From: Subtercola sp. PAMC28395
Lineage (GTDB): Bacteria; Actinomycetota; Actinomycetes; Actinomycetales; Microbacteriaceae
Reading direction: 5' to 3'
Length of the DNA stretch: 64,000 nt
NCBI RefSeq assembly: GCF_018889995.1
Contig: NZ_CP076547.1
Location: 2,976,001-3,040,000, forward strand
The notes below the pieces were generated by a model, which had not been told where the DNA came from, made no database searches, and saw only the letters and a list, made by a program, of their open reading frames with translations. Each line of letters begins with the position of its first letter. Position 1 is the stretch's first letter. The position numbers were made by a program, and so were the translations under genes. Below are positions 61,946 to 64,000 of the stretch, one piece after another.

Positions 61946-63127
61946 GTGGAAGACCAACGGCGCACTCCGGGATCACAGACTTCACTTCGTGAAGCCAACC
62001 GGGCTCGAATCGTCGACGCCATCAAGAAGCACGGCGGCCTGACCCAAGTCGAACTCGCGGGTGCCACCGGGCTCTCGCCAGCCACGGTCTCGAACATCGT
62101 GAAGGAGCTCTCAGCCTCGGGTCTGCTGCACACGGCGCCGAGCACACGCAGCGGCCGCAGAGCCCAGCACGTGACCCTGGCGCACTCGATCGGCCTCTTC
62201 GTCGGCGTCCACTTCTCCACCAGGCATATGCGCATCGCGCTGGCCGACGCAGCTCACACGGTCGTCGCCGAACATCACATGCCTCTGGCAAAAGATCACC
62301 GGGCCGACAACGAACTCGACAAGACCACCCTTCTGCTTTCGGACATGCTCGAATCGGTCGACGCCTCGATGCAGGAGGTGCTGGGAGTAGGCATAGCGGT
62401 TCCTGCGCCGATGGATGTCGAGACGGGGACGACTGCGCGCAGCGGAATCATGCGCGGGTGGGACGGCGTCGCCGTGGCCGAAGTGATGGAGCGCCGGCTG
62501 AAGAGGCCAGTGTTCGTCGACAACGCCGCGAACCTGAGCGCCCTGGCCGAATTCCGCCTCGGTGCTGCCCGGGGAAAGCGGAATGCGGTCACGCTCGACA
62601 TCGGTGACGGTATCGGGGCTGGCCTGATTCTCAACGGTGCAGTCTTCCGAGGGCACAACGGCACGGCAGGCGAGTTCGGCCACACCACGATTCTCGAGAA
62701 CGGACCCCTGTGCCGCTGCGGAAACCGGGGCTGCCTCGAAGCCATCGCCGGTGGCCCGGCGATTCTCGAGAGCCTGAGGGATGATCTGGGTGCCCTGAAG
62801 CTCAACGACATCGTCGTTCGCGCGATGGCTGGCGAACCCCTGTCGATGCGGGCCGTCTCAGACGCCGGCCGGCACATCGGCGTCGCCGCGGCGAATCTCT
62901 GCAACCTCCTCGACCCCGAACGCATCGTCGTCGGGGGCGAACTGGCCCGTGCTGGCGAGCTCCTCCTCGGGCCGCTCCGCCACGCCGTCGAGCGCTCGAT
63001 CATCGTCGGCCCCGAGCTGATGCCCGAAATCGTCCAAGGCCAGCTGGGAGCGCGTGCGGCGACGCTGGGAGCTGCTGTGTATGCGGTCGACCAGGTGTCG
63101 ATCCTTGCCGAAGAAAGAAGTGCTTAA
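61946..63127 (+). CDS. ROK family transcriptional regulator (XylR/NagC type)
   Basis: A 393-residue ROK repressor. The N-terminal winged helix (about 15-75) contains TQVELAGATGLSPATVSNIVKEL, and the kinase-like half has the LDIGDGIGAGLIL phosphate loop, GEFGHTTI and the zinc motif CRCGNRGCLEA. ROK regulators bind sugars or sugar phosphates. It lies directly before a xylose-type ABC sugar-binding protein gene, so it probably controls that transporter. Its GTG start appears leaderless. Confidence 0.92.
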   Translation: MEDQRRTPGSQTSLREANRARIVDAIKKHGGLTQVELAGATGLSPATVSNIVKELSASGLLHTAPSTRSGRRAQHVTLAHSIGLFVGVHFSTRHMRIALADAAHTVVAEHHMPLAKDHRADNELDKTTLLLSDMLESVDASMQEVLGVGIAVPAPMDVETGTTARSGIMRGWDGVAVAEVMERRLKRPVFVDNAANLSALAEFRLGAARGKRNAVTLDIGDGIGAGLILNGAVFRGHNGTAGEFGHTTILENGPLCRCGNRGCLEAIAGGPAILESLRDDLGALKLNDIVVRAMAGEPLSMRAVSDAGRHIGVAAANLCNLLDPERIVVGGELARAGELLLGPLRHAVERSIIVGPELMPEIVQGQLGARAATLGAAVYAVDQVSILAEERSA

Positions 63128-63140
63128 GTTGTTATCTAAT

Positions 63141-63167
63141 CCTTGTCTTCAAGACTTGACGACAAGG
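63141..63167. promoter_or_regulatory. 27-bp near-perfect palindrome, candidate ROK operator
   Basis: CCTTGTC (63141-63147) pairs with GACAAGG (63161-63167), enclosing TCAAG-A-CTTGA; 12 of 13 base pairs match. It lies 14 bases after the ROK stop and about 62 bases before the sugar-binding protein ATG, and overlaps a weak promoter (TTCAAG 63148-63153, 17 bases, AATAAT 63171-63176). Confidence 0.6.
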
Positions 63168-63228
63168 TTGAATAATGCCAAGCTCGCTCCAGTCGCCAAA
63201 GAGGGCGACCACAACGGGAGGTTCCTCA

Positions 63229-64000
63229 ATGAAGATCGCCACCACGAGAGCGGTCATAGCCACTGCCGCGCTCCTGCTCGCAGCCGGTTCGCTCACAGCA
63301 TGTTCGAACGGTTCGTCCAACAGTTCAGGCGCATCGACCGCCAACGCCTCAAGCGCGAAGATCGGTCTGCTTCTTCCTGACTCTGTCACCGCGCGGTATG
63401 AAAGTGCCGACAAGCCGTACTTCGAGGCGAAGGTCAAGTCACTCTGCCCCGACTGCACGGTTCTCTACTCCAACGCCGACGGTGACGCCGCGAAGCAGCA
63501 GCAGCAGGCTGAATCGATGCTCACCCAGGGTGTCAGTGTTCTGGTGCTCGACCCGTTCGACGGCGAAGCAGCCGCTTCGATCGTCAGCGAGGCCAAAGCC
63601 AAGAACGTGCCGGTCATCTCATACGACCGCCTCATCAACAGCCCCGACATCGCCTTCTACATCTCGTTCGACAACGAGAAGGTCGGCGAGCTCCAGGGCC
63701 AGGCCCTGGTCGACAAGCTGAAGAAGGACGGCGTTGCCGCCGGATCCGGCATCCTGATGGTGAACGGCTCACCGACCGACAACAACGCCACTCTGTTCAA
63801 GAAGGGCGCTCACTCGATCATCGACCCGTCCGGCTACAAGGTGCTTGCCGAGTTCGACACACCCGGGTGGGACCCGGCCAAGGCCCAGGACTGGGTCGCA
63901 GGCCAGATCACGCAGTTCGGTCCGCAGATCAAGGGTCTCTACGCGGCCAACGACGGCACCGCAGGTGGCGCAATCGCGTCGCTCAAGGCAGCCAACGTCA
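63229..64000 (+). CDS. Xylose-type sugar ABC transporter substrate-binding lipoprotein, partial
   Basis: The first 257 residues of a periplasmic-binding-protein-family sugar receptor; the frame is open to the window edge. The lipobox SLTAC gives lipidated Cys25, followed by a Ser/Asn/Ala linker and a type 1 binding fold with KIGLLLPDSVTARYES, VLVLDPFDGEAAASIV, VPVISYDRLI and AANDGTAGGAIASL, patterns shared with XylF and ChvE. A GGGAGG site lies seven bases before the ATG. The permease and ATPase are expected to the right. The adjacent ROK gene and palindrome suggest sugar control. Confidence 0.92.
   Translation, partial: MKIATTRAVIATAALLLAAGSLTACSNGSSNSSGASTANASSAKIGLLLPDSVTARYESADKPYFEAKVKSLCPDCTVLYSNADGDAAKQQQQAESMLTQGVSVLVLDPFDGEAAASIVSEAKAKNVPVISYDRLINSPDIAFYISFDNEKVGELQGQALVDKLKKDGVAAGSGILMVNGSPTDNNATLFKKGAHSIIDPSGYKVLAEFDTPGWDPAKAQDWVAGQITQFGPQIKGLYAANDGTAGGAIASLKAANV

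Overview
The window is a 64 kb stretch of a high-GC actinobacterial chromosome, most likely from the family Microbacteriaceae. The evidence is a mycothiol-conjugate amidase (Mca), actinobacterial families such as DUF4245, DUF4307 and DUF6264-like proteins, a greA-mca-trhA-uppS block whose order resembles Mycobacterium Rv1080c-Rv1086, many GTG/TTG starts and many apparently leaderless genes. The genus cannot be fixed by eye. There is no rRNA, no convincing tRNA, no CRISPR, no prophage and no insertion sequence.

Layout. 1-8 kb: a peptide-type ABC solute-binding lipoprotein, a CPBP membrane protease, a secreted pentapeptide-repeat protein, and the glycine-cleavage operon gcvT-gcvH-gcvP led by a tandem glycine riboswitch. 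8.9-17 kb: a CopC-type copper protein; a quinone/enal reductase plus DJ-1-family gene divergent from a TetR gene, with twin operators over both promoters; a VOC protein; an ABC-F ATPase; a LysM lipoprotein; a PadR/DUF1048 pair; two small proteins. 17-26.8 kb: isocitrate lyase, a VapBC toxin-antitoxin islet bounded by a 25-bp duplication of the 3' end of ychF, ychF, methylmalonate-semialdehyde dehydrogenase, rmuC, and divergent glpX/fba. 26.9-38.6 kb: a glycosyltransferase, an ABC exporter, ispH, xseA-xseB, DUF4245, carbonic anhydrase, fumC and an alditol-oxidase-like gene. 38.6-50.8 kb: a broken prepilin-peptidase gene, PIN-PhoH, uppS, trhA, mca, DUF4307, greA, ilvA, an AI-2E-family exporter, a YcaQ-like glycosylase, htpX and lemA. 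50.8-64 kb: a five-gene overlapping operon (TetR, MFS, PLP deaminase/aldolase-like, aldonolactone oxidase, GH1 glucosidase), an Ig-like multi-spanning membrane protein followed by a GH76 protein, an esterase, a ROK regulator and the start of a xylose-type ABC sugar-binding protein cut off by the window edge.

Most genes are ordinary central metabolism and housekeeping. Four things stand out. (1) The VapBC islet has target-gene repair geometry: it sits at the end of ychF, and the displaced ychF tail still overlaps the ATG of the next gene. (2) Eleven genes have a TANNNT hexamer exactly six bases before the start codon, which predicts leaderless mRNAs and fixes several otherwise ambiguous starts. 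(3) Short tandem arrays of 13-18 bp units recur in many intergenic gaps, one of them supplying the ribosome site and start codon of a gene. (4) Several clear palindromic operators sit at divergent or autoregulated promoters.
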